Positions 1 through 9,729 of a DNA stretch of 64,000 nt are shown piece after piece. The stretch's first letter is position 1; the number at the start of each line of letters is the position of its first letter. A program made the translations under genes and the position numbers. Origin of the DNA: Salinicoccus sp. RF5 (GTDB lineage: Bacteria > Bacillota > Bacilli > Staphylococcales > Salinicoccaceae); contig NZ_JAJGRC010000001.1 in assembly GCF_020786625.1 (NCBI RefSeq), positions 1,266,946 to 1,330,945 on the forward strand. The letters are read 5' to 3'. The notes below the pieces were generated by a model, which saw nothing but the letters and a program-made list of their open reading frames with translations, was not told the origin of the DNA and ran no database searches.

Positions 1-1053
1 AGAAAGGACAGCCTCTTTATCGAAGGCATGAGTGATTGCACGCCTTACCTGCGGATCATCGAACGGTTCCTTTTGGGTATTGAAACCGATGTAGTCGATG
101 GAAACCGAATCCGTGCGCTCAAGCGTCACTTCTTCATTGCCTTCTACACGGTCGATGTTGCTGGACTCGACCTGTGCAATGAAGTCCGAGTCACCTGTTT
201 CCAGTTCTGCGAGCCTGGATCCCGTTTCGGAAACAACCTTGAAGGTGGCCGAATCGATTGTCGGCGCGCCATTCCAGTAATCTTCATAGGCAGTCAGTTC
301 GGTTTTCTCACCCGGGTTCCTGCTTTCAAACTGGAGGTAGTTGGAGCCGACAGGATTCTGCTCGACCATGGTACCCATGGCACCCCCGATTTCATTCGCA
401 GCTTCCTCATGCTCTTCTCCGCCTGCTCCCCGGAGTTCATAGTACTCTTCCAGAGTCATATCGAGTCCTGCTTCGTCCAGCGCATTCTGATAGTCTTCAT
501 CGATGAGGTCTTTACTGATCATCTTGCCGGCGCCATGCGTCAAGTTGTTGAGCAGTGGAGAGAAAGGGAATTCTGTGACGAGTTCGACCGTATAGTCATC
601 CACTACATTCACTTCAGTCACCATTTCAAGCAGGAAGGACCTCGGGGAAGCCATTGCCGGATCCAACAGCCGCTCGATGTTCGCCTTCACAACTTCAGCG
701 TTGAATTCACTGCCATCATGGAAAGTGACACCCTCCTGCAGGGTGAACTGCCATGTAGTATCATCGATCTGTTCCCATTCGGAAGCCAGTACCGGTTCTA
801 TTTCAAAGTTTTCATCCTGTGTCACAAGTCCTTCATATATTGTATCCCGGACCTGCTCAGATGGTACATCGTTGCTGCCATGCGGATCCATGGACACAGC
901 ATCACTCGGGAAGGCCAGCACCATGTCGCCGCCCCCATTTGAGGACGACTCCCCTTCAGCGCTACCTTCCGGCTCCACCTCGCTGTCATCCGTACAGGCT
1001 GCCAGTACGAGTACAAACACACTGAGCAGCATCAATCGCCAAAAATTCTTCAT
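1..1053 (-). CDS. Family-5 ABC transporter substrate-binding lipoprotein, C-terminus cut by window edge
   Basis: This is the extracytoplasmic solute receptor of a peptide-class ABC importer (Opp/Dpp/GsiB type). It is read from ATG at 1053 with an AGGAGGAG ribosome site just upstream. 351 codons are present and the frame is still open at base 1. Residues 1-20 form a lipoprotein signal ending in a lipobox (VLAAC), followed by an acidic Ser/Gly/Glu linker. Family-5 features follow: the 'DAVSMDPHGSND' ligand-entry segment, 'YEGLV', 'W.FTLQEGVTFHDG' and 'VRRAITHAFDKEAV'. It is divergent from the permease/ATPase genes that start at 1490. The substrate cannot be told from sequence; di- or oligopeptides or glutathione are all possible. 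Confidence 0.93.
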   Translation of the reverse strand, partial: MKNFWRLMLLSVFVLVLAACTDDSEVEPEGSAEGESSSNGGGDMVLAFPSDAVSMDPHGSNDVPSEQVRDTIYEGLVTQDENFEIEPVLASEWEQIDDTTWQFTLQEGVTFHDGSEFNAEVVKANIERLLDPAMASPRSFLLEMVTEVNVVDDYTVELVTEFPFSPLLNNLTHGAGKMISKDLIDEDYQNALDEAGLDMTLEEYYELRGAGGEEHEEAANEIGGAMGTMVEQNPVGSNYLQFESRNPGEKTELTAYEDYWNGAPTIDSATFKVVSETGSRLAELETGDSDFIAQVESSNIDRVEGNEEVTLERTDSVSIDYIGFNTQKEPFDDPQVRRAITHAFDKEAVLS

Positions 1054-1339
1054 CCTACTCCTCCTCTGAAAAATCTCTCCCATCCAAATATGTAAGACTT
1101 TTTTTGGGGTAAACCTATTTTATATCACCATAAGATTTCTTTCAATAACGAATATTCTGAACTTTAGTAGTCATATGCTCTCTCAAATATAGAATCCAGC
1201 CCAAAAAATGTTTGAACTCGAAGTTACTGGAATTTTATAATTGATTGAATATACTGAATTTTTGACAGTTACACTAAATATACATATTTCTTCCATAAAC
1301 TTAAATACTTATTACATAATTTAAATTGTTTTATTACAC

Positions 1340-1354
1340 AATTTTAAGAAAATT
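1340..1354. promoter_or_regulatory. CodY-like box in the transporter promoter region
   Basis: AATTTTAAGAAAATT matches the published CodY consensus AATTTTCWGAAAATT at 14 of 15 positions. The 436-nt gap between the binding protein (start 1053) and the permease (start 1490) is very AT-rich and has no convincing ORF. It also holds a possible -35 TTGACA at 1262-1267. A CodY site here would give nutrient (branched-chain amino acid/GTP) repression of peptide uptake, which is common for Opp systems. Binding is inferred. Confidence 0.55.
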
Positions 1355-1368
1355 TCTTAAGAAATATG

Positions 1369-1382
1369 TGAAAGCCCTTTCA
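1369..1382. promoter_or_regulatory. cre-like palindrome (CcpA) upstream of permease gene
   Basis: TGAAAGCCCTTTCA differs from the ideal cre TGAAAGCGCTTTCA at one central base. It lies 15 bp downstream of the CodY-like box and about 107 bp before the permease start, so a roadblock or repressor role is possible. Loss of the central CG weakens the call. Confidence 0.4.
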
Positions 1383-1489
1383 TTATTTTAGAGAAAATAT
1401 TGAAAAATCCACCTTATGACTGTATCATTATAAGAAGCAATTCAAGGATTTGTCATAAAATTCAATCAGAATTATTAGGAGGTCAATTC

Positions 1490-2398
1490 ATGGCAGTTGC
1501 ATCCAAAGAAAGAATCCGGGACACCAAACCGGTCAATCCACGGGTTAAAAGCATGAAGGATTTCTATAAGCGCCTGAAGAAGAATAAATCGGCCCTTACA
1601 GGCTTCTATATACTATTGTTCTTCTTCCTTGTATCGATTTTTGGTGCAATCGATGCAAACTATGGTCTTACAGGAATCAGTTCAAATGCAACCAGTCTGA
1701 CAGAAAAGTTGGAAGGTCCTTCAGCCGCGCATTGGTTCGGTACAGATCACCTCGGCAGGGATATTTTCATCAGAATAATACACGGTATGTACATAACATT
1801 AGGGGTAGGGTTTGCAGCAACTTTCCTTGCCGGCCTTGTGGGTGTGCCACTTGGGATTCTCGCCGGCTACTATGGCGGCTGGCTTGATACCATCATCATG
1901 AGACTCATGGATGTCCTGCTCGCTTTCCCGGGTATCCTGCTTGCGCTTGCTATCGTCAGCGTACTTGGTGGCAGCACAATCAACGTGACCATCGCCATCG
2001 CCATCGGCGCCGTTCCACAGTTTGCACGGATTGTAAGAGGATCCACATTGACGACAAAGAAACTGGAATATGTGGATGCGATACGTGCCCTCGGTGCACG
2101 TGACGGCAAGATCATCTTCCAGCACATACTGCCGAACATCATGTCGCCGATCATCGTAAATACTACTCTCTTCATCGCTACAGCAATCCTTTCAGCAGCA
2201 GGCCTTTCATTCCTCGGCCTTGGCGTACAGCCGCCGACACCTGAATGGGGTGCCATGCTCAATGACGGAAGAAACTATATGTACCAGGCAGGACACATCA
2301 CATTCTTCCCTGGCATGATGATCGTCATCGTTGTACTTGCATTCAACTTATTCGGAGACGGATTGAGAGATGCACTCGATCCGAAATTCAAGAAATAG
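1490..2398 (+). CDS. oppC: Peptide ABC transporter permease, OppC/DppC type
   Basis: One of the two inner-membrane channel subunits of the importer (302 aa). ATG 1490 is chosen because AGGAGG (1477-1482) sits 7 nt before it; upstream in-frame starts add a non-homologous tail. There is an N-terminal cytoplasmic stretch with an OppC_N-like 'RLKKNKSALTGFYIL' segment, then about six membrane helices. 'FGTDHLGRDIF' and the coupling-loop region 'EYVDAIRALGARDGKIIFQHILPN' (EAA motif) are diagnostic for the C-type subunit. It precedes the B-type subunit, the reverse of the usual oppB-oppC order. The next gene starts 11 nt after its stop, so co-transcription is expected. Confidence 0.93.
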   Translation: MAVASKERIRDTKPVNPRVKSMKDFYKRLKKNKSALTGFYILLFFFLVSIFGAIDANYGLTGISSNATSLTEKLEGPSAAHWFGTDHLGRDIFIRIIHGMYITLGVGFAATFLAGLVGVPLGILAGYYGGWLDTIIMRLMDVLLAFPGILLALAIVSVLGGSTINVTIAIAIGAVPQFARIVRGSTLTTKKLEYVDAIRALGARDGKIIFQHILPNIMSPIIVNTTLFIATAILSAAGLSFLGLGVQPPTPEWGAMLNDGRNYMYQAGHITFFPGMMIVIVVLAFNLFGDGLRDALDPKFKK

Positions 2399-2408
2399 GA
2401 GGCATCAT

Positions 2409-3329
2409 ATGACTACATTCATTATTCGTAGGCTGTTGCAGGCCATCCCCGTTCTCATCGGGGTCACAATTCTCGTGTTCAGTCTGATGCACCTTACTCC
2501 GGGTAACCCAGCGGTTATTATGGCAGGAGAAAGTGCGCCTCAGGCGACAGTACAGGCAATTGAAGAACGTTTGGGTCTGAACGATCCGCTTCACATACAA
2601 TATTTCAACTTCCTGGGCAATGCCCTGCAACTGGATCTTGGTACGTCCATCCGGGACAACATCCCGGTATTCGACCATGTCCAGTCAAGATTCCTGATCA
2701 CATTGGAACTTTCAGTATACTCAATGATTTTTGCGATAGTGCTTGGACTTCTGGCAGGCATCATCTCAGCAGTGCGCCAGTACACATTCTCTGATGTTGC
2801 CATCATGATTGTTGCCCTGTTCGGACTGTCCATGCCGAACTTCTGGCTCGGCCTCATGCTCATCCAGTGGTTCGCCATTAACTTGGGATGGTTTGCGCCG
2901 ACAGGCTGGGGGGATGCCGACCAGATTGTTCTGCCGGTCATCGCACTCGGTACAGCCGGTGCCGCAATCATTGCCAGGATGACACGGAGCAGTATGCTCG
3001 ATGTCATTTCACAGGACTACATCCGTACTGCCAGGGCAAAAGGGGTCAAGGAACGTGTAGTCATATTCAGACATGCGCTCAAAAATGCTATGATCCCCGT
3101 CGTGACTGTAATCGGTCTCCAGTTCGGCTACTTCCTTGCCGGTTCGGTGCTCACCGAGAGTGTATTCGCGATCAACGGCCTTGGCCGCCTGATCATCGAC
3201 TCCATTCTGCAGCGTGACTTCCCGGTTGTACAAGGCGCCATCCTGGTCATTGCCGTCACATTCGTTCTTGTAAATCTGGCAGTCGATATTTCCTACAGGT
3301 TCCTGAACAAACGGATCGACCTAAACTAA
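2409..3329 (+). CDS. oppB: Peptide ABC transporter permease, OppB/DppB type
   Basis: Second channel subunit (306 aa). ATG 2409 is chosen from AGGAGG at 2397-2402, overlapping the previous stop codon. The N-terminus 'FIIRRLLQAIPVLIGVTILVFSLMHLTPGNP' is the classic OppB start. 'LGLNDPLHIQYFNFL' and the EAA loop 'QDYIRTARAKGVKERVVIFRHALKNA' follow, with six predicted helices and the terminal 'AVDISYRFLNKRI'. It pairs with the OppC-type subunit; the ATPase gene starts 17 nt downstream. Confidence 0.93.
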   Translation: MTTFIIRRLLQAIPVLIGVTILVFSLMHLTPGNPAVIMAGESAPQATVQAIEERLGLNDPLHIQYFNFLGNALQLDLGTSIRDNIPVFDHVQSRFLITLELSVYSMIFAIVLGLLAGIISAVRQYTFSDVAIMIVALFGLSMPNFWLGLMLIQWFAINLGWFAPTGWGDADQIVLPVIALGTAGAAIIARMTRSSMLDVISQDYIRTARAKGVKERVVIFRHALKNAMIPVVTVIGLQFGYFLAGSVLTESVFAINGLGRLIIDSILQRDFPVVQGAILVIAVTFVLVNLAVDISYRFLNKRIDLN

Positions 3330-3345
3330 GTTAGGAGTGACACAT

Positions 3346-4339
<994 letters not shown>

Positions 4340-4362
<23 letters not shown>

Positions 4363-5440
4363 AGTAGAGAACCTTAAACAATATTTTCCAATCAAAGGCG
4401 GACTCTTGGGGCGCACAGTAAACAACGTCAAGGCGGTCGACGATATCTCCTTCACCATCGGCAGGGGCGAAACGGTCTCCGTAGTTGGTGAATCCGGCTG
4501 TGGAAAATCCACTACAGGACGTGCTATCCTGAGGCTTGATGAACCGACTGAAGGGAACATCGAGTTCGATGGCAAGGATGTACTCGGCAAGAGTGCTTCT
4601 GAAATGCGCAGCATGAGAAGCGAAATGCAGATCATCTTCCAGGATCCATATGCTTCCCTGAACCCCCGCAAGACTGTCCGCCAGACGCTCAACGAAGCCA
4701 TGGACATCCATAACATCGTTCCAAAGAAGGAACGCAACGACCGCATCACCGAGCTTATGGAGACGGTCGGTCTGCAAAAGCACCAGATCGACCGCTTCCC
4801 CCACGAGTTCTCCGGCGGCCAGAGGCAGCGTATCGGCATCGCCCGTGCACTGTCGGTCAATCCGAAACTCATCATCTGTGATGAAGCAGTCAGTGCCCTT
4901 GATGTATCCATCCAGGCACAGGTTCTGAACCTGCTCAAACGTCTGCAGCGTGAGATGGGTCTGACATATCTCTTCATCGCCCATGACCTTGGGGTCGTAC
5001 GCCACATATCAGACCGCATCATCGTCATGTACCTCGGCAAGATCGTCGAGATCGGTGATACGAAGAGCATTTTCGAGAATCCACAGCACCCTTATACGAA
5101 AGCCCTGCTTTCTGCGATACCGGTGCCGGATCCGAAGAAGAAGTCGGAACGGATCTTCCTGCGCGGAGACGTCCCTTCCCCGATCGATCCGCCGACAGGC
5201 TGCCGCTTCCACACAAGGTGTCCTTTCGCCACGGACAAGTGCCGTGACGTGGTACCGGAACTGGAAGAGAAGGATGAAATCTACAAAGGCAAGCACAGCG
5301 TGGCCTGCCACTACGCACTGGATATCCAGCAGGGCAAGCATAAACCGAAATACAATATGACGGATGTGCGTAAAAATCTGGATGAAGAAGGTACAGATAA
5401 CCAGAGTGCTGAAAAAGAAGTAGAAAAAGCACAGAAATAA
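4340..5440 (+). CDS. oppF: Peptide ABC transporter ATP-binding protein, OppF type
   Basis: Second ATPase subunit (366 aa), which pairs with the OppD-type protein. Walker A GESGCGKS is at residues 50-57; 'FSGGQRQRIGIARALS', 'LIICDEAVSALDVSIQAQ' and 'FIAHDLGVVRHISD' follow. The C-terminal oligopeptide-transporter extension carries 'CRFHTRCPFATDKC'. The last ~35 residues are acidic and lysine-rich and longer than in most relatives, as expected for a halotolerant proteome. It is the last gene of the transporter unit, followed directly by a strong terminator. Confidence 0.93.
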
Positions 5441-5472
5441 AATAAAGCTCCCTCGCATGAGGGAGCTTTATT
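5441..5472. terminator. Bidirectional rho-independent terminator
   Basis: AATAAAGCTCCCTC and GAGGGAGCTTTATT form a 14-bp perfect stem around a GCAT loop. It has A/T tracts on both sides and lies between the converging transporter operon and the DUF456 gene. Confidence 0.9.
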
Positions 5473-5477
5473 TATGT

Positions 5478-5963
5478 CTAGAACACGAGTGCATCAAGCA
5501 GGAACCATACCACCATCAGCACATAGACGACTGCATTGAATACGGCACTTGATACGAAGGCAAGCAATGAACCGACGGATGCCTTCAATGCCTGGTTGAA
5601 GTCCTTTGAATTCAATGCTTCTACAATCAGGACCAGTACAAAAGGCACGAAGATGATGCCAAATGGTGGATATAGGAACATCCCGATGACCACCCCGACG
5701 ATTGCGGCATACTCACCGCGCTTGGTACCCCCATATCTTTTTACGAAATAGCTGTTTGCGATGAAGTCGCTGAAAAGCACCAGCACCGTCAGGACGAATA
5801 TGATGATCCAGAACATCCATGACAAGGTTTCACTGTTGAGTGCAAAGTGGTAGACGAGAAAACCGATCCAGAACATCAATACGGATGGAACGACTGGAAA
5901 GACCAGCCCCAAAAATCCGATGATGAACGAAGCGATGACAATGAGCCACCATATGATTTCCAT
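5478..5963 (-). CDS. DUF456 family small membrane protein
   Basis: 161-aa integral membrane protein with four to five hydrophobic helices and a central 'VVIGMFLYPPFGIIFVPFVLVLIVEAL' stretch typical of DUF456. The N-terminus 'MEIIWWLIVIASFIIGFLGLVFPVVPS' is likewise family-like. The role is unknown. Its ATG overlaps the stop of the upstream MFS gene (TAATG), so the two are translationally coupled. Confidence 0.85.
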   Translation of the reverse strand: MEIIWWLIVIASFIIGFLGLVFPVVPSVLMFWIGFLVYHFALNSETLSWMFWIIIFVLTVLVLFSDFIANSYFVKRYGGTKRGEYAAIVGVVIGMFLYPPFGIIFVPFVLVLIVEALNSKDFNQALKASVGSLLAFVSSAVFNAVVYVLMVVWFLLDALVF

Positions 5964-7180
5964 TATATTTCCCCTTTCCTGATTTCACTTCTAGTAAAGA
6001 AGAACAGTATGAACGCTAGGAATACGAACATTCCCGATACAAAGAATGAGTACTCCAATCCTACAACATCACTGGCCATTCCACCAAGCAGGTTGCCCAG
6101 AAGCTGGCCGATGATCATCGCATTGGCGAAAAGCGTCGATGCATATCCCGGGAAATCCGGAAGCAAATCCTGGAAATAGCTGATGCCGAGCCCGAGCAGG
6201 ACCGCGAGGAATATCGCCAGGGGCACCTGGCCGATCACCATTGCTGTGAAATCATTGAAGATGCCGATCGACATGAAATAGAGGCTGCCGAGAAAAGCGC
6301 CGAGAATCAACAGAGACTTGGAGCTGACCCTGCCTGCAATCATCCCCATGAAAATCATGAAGGGCACTTCAAGGCCGGCACAGAGACTCGACAGTATTCC
6401 TACACCGCGCTCCCCTTCCTCAAGGTATTGCGTCACATAGAGCGGCATGTTGAGGAGGTACATCCATTGTCCCACATGCAGCATCGTAAATGCTATGAAT
6501 GGAAGCAGCAGCGCAGGTGTCCTGAGCAGGTTGGGCGCAATCTTCTCCTCATAGCTTTTTATATCAACGGCGCTCTGGGGAACGACCTTCTTGTCTGCGG
6601 GACGGATCAGGAAGGACAGTCCCAGGACAAGTATGAACATGATGACAGTACCCGTAAACAGGCCGTTGAAACCATAGATTCCGATCAGCACAGAGCCGAT
6701 CAGTGGGCCGAACAGGAAGCCGAAGGAGAACATCGACCTGAGCACGGTATTCGCAAGGACGGCGATACTCGACCTGTAGGCGTTTATCGATTCGCGTGCT
6801 GAAGCATAGAGCTGCGGCATTGCAGGCGCCCCGAGTGAGGCGAACAGTATATATGAGAGGGCCAGGAGCCAGACATTGCCGATGAGAAGATAGCTTGAGA
6901 AGGCAATGATCATCATCACTAAGGCGCCGATGATGAGATACTTGCGGTCAAAGGCCATCCGGTCGCTTTTCCTTCCGATCAAGGTGTTCATCATGAAACT
7001 TCCGACGGCCACCGTTGCCATGAACAGGCCGTATATGGCGGTCGGCATGCCGTGTGTCTCCGTCATGAAGATGACGAGGAAGGGAGCTGTGAGTGAGACG
7101 GCCATCCCGAGCAGTGTCATGTTCAGCAGGAAGAGGCGGTAGTTCTGGATGTAAAAGAGTTCTCGCATTGTCTTAACCAT
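5963..7180 (-). CDS. MFS transporter, sugar-efflux (SetA/SetB)-like
   Basis: 405-aa, 12-helix major facilitator. The motif-A region 'GRKSDRMAFDRKYLIIGAL' follows helix 2, and the 'ASLGAPAMPQLYASARESI' region resembles the sugar-efflux SetA/SetB group and some drug exporters. The substrate is not determinable. ATG 7180 has only a weak AGAAAG site; ATG 7168 (MRELFYIQNYRLF) is an equally plausible start. The LysR gene lies just upstream on the same strand with a 21-nt gap and may control this unit. Confidence 0.85.
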   Translation of the reverse strand: MVKTMRELFYIQNYRLFLLNMTLLGMAVSLTAPFLVIFMTETHGMPTAIYGLFMATVAVGSFMMNTLIGRKSDRMAFDRKYLIIGALVMMIIAFSSYLLIGNVWLLALSYILFASLGAPAMPQLYASARESINAYRSSIAVLANTVLRSMFSFGFLFGPLIGSVLIGIYGFNGLFTGTVIMFILVLGLSFLIRPADKKVVPQSAVDIKSYEEKIAPNLLRTPALLLPFIAFTMLHVGQWMYLLNMPLYVTQYLEEGERGVGILSSLCAGLEVPFMIFMGMIAGRVSSKSLLILGAFLGSLYFMSIGIFNDFTAMVIGQVPLAIFLAVLLGLGISYFQDLLPDFPGYASTLFANAMIIGQLLGNLLGGMASDVVGLEYSFFVSGMFVFLAFILFFFTRSEIRKGEI

Positions 7181-7201
7181 TCTTTCTATACTTTTTAGTC
7201 A

Positions 7202-8059
7202 TTAATTTGCATTGACGAACGTCCGCACCAGTGTCAGGAAGGCTTTGACCTGAGGCAGTTCGAGCACGCTCCTGTCGAAGGCGATGTACGTATCGCGGGT
7301 GATCGGCCGATCTTCGTAGAGCACTTCATCAATATTGAACTGTGTGCTGTCGAACCCTTCGACCACTATTTCAGGCAGAACGGTCATGCCGATGCCTTCA
7401 AGCAGCAGCGCGCGGCATGTGGCAATCTGATCCACCTTTATCTGGGAATCATATTTGCGGTTGAACCGCCGTTCGAAAAACTGCTCGATTTCACTGATGT
7501 ATATGGGGTCCGCCTGAAACTCTATGATGGGAAGCTGCTTCTCATCATCGGTCGTTTTCGGCGTCACCAGATAATGGCGGTCCACAAACAGCAGTTCATT
7601 CTGCTTGTTCAGTATCCGGTTTCCCCGCACGATGCATATATGGAAGTCATTCTGCTCGCTGATGATCTGCTGCGAAGAACCGACCTTGATCTTGATGTTC
7701 ACATTCGGATAGAGTTTCAGGTACTGGGCCAGTATTTCGGGCAGTATAGTATGGCCGATCAGTGAGGAGACGCCTATGGAGAGATTTCCCTGTATGGAAT
7801 TCTGGTTGATGCGTATGTATTCCTTGACCAGCGACTCACGCTCTACGACATTGCGGGCGTGCTCGATGATCTTCTCCCCTTCCCCGGTTACATACAATTC
7901 CTTCTTCGTGCGGACGAATATCTTCACTCCCCACTCATCTTCGATGGATTTCAGACGCTGGCTCACAGCCGGCTGGGAAATAAACAGCTTTTCTGCAGCA
8001 CGCCGCAGGGTCCGCGTCTCATCCAGTGTGACAAGCAGCTTATAATCATCGACTTTCAT
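7202..8059 (-). CDS. LysR-family transcriptional regulator
   Basis: 285-aa regulator with an N-terminal winged HTH (residues ~3-60, 'TLRRAAEKLFISQPAVSQRLKSIEDEWGVKIFVRTKKELYVTGEGE') and a periplasmic-binding-protein-like effector domain (residues ~90-285). The effector is not recognisable. It is co-directional with the MFS exporter and DUF456 genes and may regulate them. The gene to its other side, the stress SDR, is divergent. Confidence 0.9.
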   Translation of the reverse strand: MKVDDYKLLVTLDETRTLRRAAEKLFISQPAVSQRLKSIEDEWGVKIFVRTKKELYVTGEGEKIIEHARNVVERESLVKEYIRINQNSIQGNLSIGVSSLIGHTILPEILAQYLKLYPNVNIKIKVGSSQQIISEQNDFHICIVRGNRILNKQNELLFVDRHYLVTPKTTDDEKQLPIIEFQADPIYISEIEQFFERRFNRKYDSQIKVDQIATCRALLLEGIGMTVLPEIVVEGFDSTQFNIDEVLYEDRPITRDTYIAFDRSVLELPQVKAFLTLVRTFVNAN

Positions 8060-8135
8060 TCCAATTCAACACCCTTTCATCAATAAGAAAATCTTATCAT
8101 AAATAAATAATTCTACAATGCTTGATTTCGAATAA

Positions 8136-8161
8136 GTGTAGCGCAAGTACTCTTTGGGTAT
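8136..8161 (+). promoter_or_regulatory. SigmaB-type promoter of the general-stress SDR
   Basis: GTGTAG (8136-8141), 14 nt, then GGGTAT (8156-8161). This fits the staphylococcal/Bacillus SigB pattern GTTTAA-N12-15-GGGTAT with a perfect -10. It lies ~43 bp before the chosen start, and the homologous YdaD-type genes are known SigB members. Confidence 0.6.
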
Positions 8162-8203
8162 ATGCCTATTGATCAAATCATTGTAATGGGAGGCAATACT
8201 ACT

Positions 8204-9082
8204 ATGAGTGAACAGAACAAGCATGAGAAGATCGATGAAAAAATCGAAGGCTATACTCTGGAGCGTCAACCCGGCATCGAGGGTGAGATGGACCCTAAAC
8301 CGATATTCGAAGACGATGAATACAAAGGCAGCGGCAAACTGAAGGACAAGGTCGCCATCATAACCGGCGGCGATTCCGGCATCGGCCGTGCGGTTGCGGT
8401 CGCCTATGCCAAAGAAGGCGCCAATATGGTCATCGCCTATCTCGATGAGCATGACGATGCGGACAAGACGAAGGAAATTGTCGAGTCCTACGGGGTCAAA
8501 TGTGAAACCTACGCGTTTGATGTCAAAAAGAAAGCCGAATGTGAAAAGCTCGTAAAGTTCACCATCGACAACTTCGGCAAACTGAATGTGCTGGTCAACC
8601 ACGCTGGTGTCCAGTATCCGACAGAAGATTTCCTCGATATCGGCGAAGACCAGATCAGGGAGACTTTCGAAACAAACATCTACGGCATCATATTCATGTC
8701 CCAGGCAGCACTGCCGTATCTGGACAAGGGTGATACCATCGTCAACACAACAAGCGTCACAGCCTATAGGGGCTCTCCAGGACTCATCGAATATTCCGCA
8801 ACGAATGGAGCCATCACGTCGTTCACACGCTCACTCGCAGGCAACCTTGCCTCTAAAGGCATCCGTGTGAACGGGGTTGCTCCTGGTCCGATATATACAC
8901 CGCTCATCCCTGCGACATTCGATGCAGAGAAAGTCGAACAGCATGGTGGAGACACACCGATGGGACGCCGCGGCCAGCCAAGCGAACTCGCCCCAAGCTA
9001 TGTGATGCTCGCATCCAACGACTCAAGCTATATGACGGGGCAGATCATCCACGTCAATGGCGGAGACTTCATGACCACTTAA
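8204..9082 (+). CDS. SDR oxidoreductase, YdaD/general-stress-protein-39 type, catalytic Lys replaced
   Basis: 292-aa short-chain dehydrogenase of the long N-terminal-extension class; residues 1-45 precede the Rossmann fold. ATG 8204 is chosen from GGGAGG at 8188-8193; the ATG at 8162 would lie at the SigB start site. Present are the cofactor motif 'TGGDSGIGRA' and the C-terminal 'YMTGQIIHVNGGDF'. Two signature positions deviate: the NNAG motif reads NHAG, and the catalytic YxxxK reads YSATN, with Asn for Lys (codon AAT, in the block 8801-8810). Reductase activity is therefore uncertain. A SigB-like promoter suggests general-stress expression. Confidence 0.9.
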   Translation: MSEQNKHEKIDEKIEGYTLERQPGIEGEMDPKPIFEDDEYKGSGKLKDKVAIITGGDSGIGRAVAVAYAKEGANMVIAYLDEHDDADKTKEIVESYGVKCETYAFDVKKKAECEKLVKFTIDNFGKLNVLVNHAGVQYPTEDFLDIGEDQIRETFETNIYGIIFMSQAALPYLDKGDTIVNTTSVTAYRGSPGLIEYSATNGAITSFTRSLAGNLASKGIRVNGVAPGPIYTPLIPATFDAEKVEQHGGDTPMGRRGQPSELAPSYVMLASNDSSYMTGQIIHVNGGDFMTT

Positions 9083-9087
9083 ACAAA

Positions 9088-9118
9088 AACAGTAAGGAGA
9101 TATTTTCTCCTTACTGTT
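9088..9118. terminator. Bidirectional terminator
   Basis: AACAGTAAGGAGA / TCTCCTTACTGTT form a 13-bp perfect stem with a 5-nt loop. A- and T-runs lie on either side, between the converging SDR and DUF402 genes. Confidence 0.88.
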
Positions 9119-9121
9119 TTT

Positions 9122-9652
9122 TTACTGGTCGATTGTGCGTTTGCAGTGGTCTGCAAAACGTCTGAAGCAGTCGAAATCCACTTCAATATCCTGCATCAGC
9201 TGGTTTGCGGCCACATAGGCATAATCACGTTCCGCTTCAGTGATATGTCCCCTCTTGAGCGCCCGCTTTATATCTCGTTCATCAACGAGCTCATAGCGGC
9301 CGTCGGGCAGAACGAGCACATCGAGATAAATATCCGTCCGCCTGGCGTTGCCAAGCTCCAGTATATGTTCGATATTGATGTCAAAGTAGTACTGCAGCAC
9401 CTGGCCCCTGTCATCATACATGACGGTAAGACTGTAGTTCCCATTCTTCGGCATGATCTGCAGCCATTTGTAGTGATTATCACATACCCGGACCTTCTTA
9501 TCCAATATCGGCACCGTTAGCGGAGACCGGACCTTATGGATATCAAGCAGTCCGACCAGTATTTCCTCACCTTCATGGTGGATGATTTTTTCCTTGTAGT
9601 CAGATCGGAGGAGACGTCTCCATCCTCTCTTATCGAGGTATTTGGTTTTCAT
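9122..9652 (-). CDS. DUF402 nucleoside tri-/diphosphatase-like protein
   Basis: 176-aa cytosolic protein of the DUF402 family. A staphylococcal member (Sa1684) hydrolyses nucleoside di- and triphosphates. Family features are 'VCDNHYKWLQIMPKNGNYSLTVMYDD.G.VLQYYFDIN' and 'RRTDIYLDVLVLPDGRYELVDERDI' with its conserved acidic residues. ATG 9652 has GGAG at a 9-nt spacing; the upstream ATG at 9661 abuts that site. It appears monocistronic. Confidence 0.85.
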   Translation of the reverse strand: MKTKYLDKRGWRRLLRSDYKEKIIHHEGEEILVGLLDIHKVRSPLTVPILDKKVRVCDNHYKWLQIMPKNGNYSLTVMYDDRGQVLQYYFDINIEHILELGNARRTDIYLDVLVLPDGRYELVDERDIKRALKRGHITEAERDYAYVAANQLMQDIEVDFDCFRRFADHCKRTIDQ

Positions 9653-9729
9653 CACGTTCATCTCCTTCCCCCAATTATACAAAAATCGGGGAAAGAATGT
9701 GAAGGAATAAGGATCTTAAATATTACAGG

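Noticed and set aside
28..942. 304-aa plus-strand ORF
   Set aside because: Antisense shadow of the binding-protein gene, which has the lipobox and family-5 motifs; no ribosome site.
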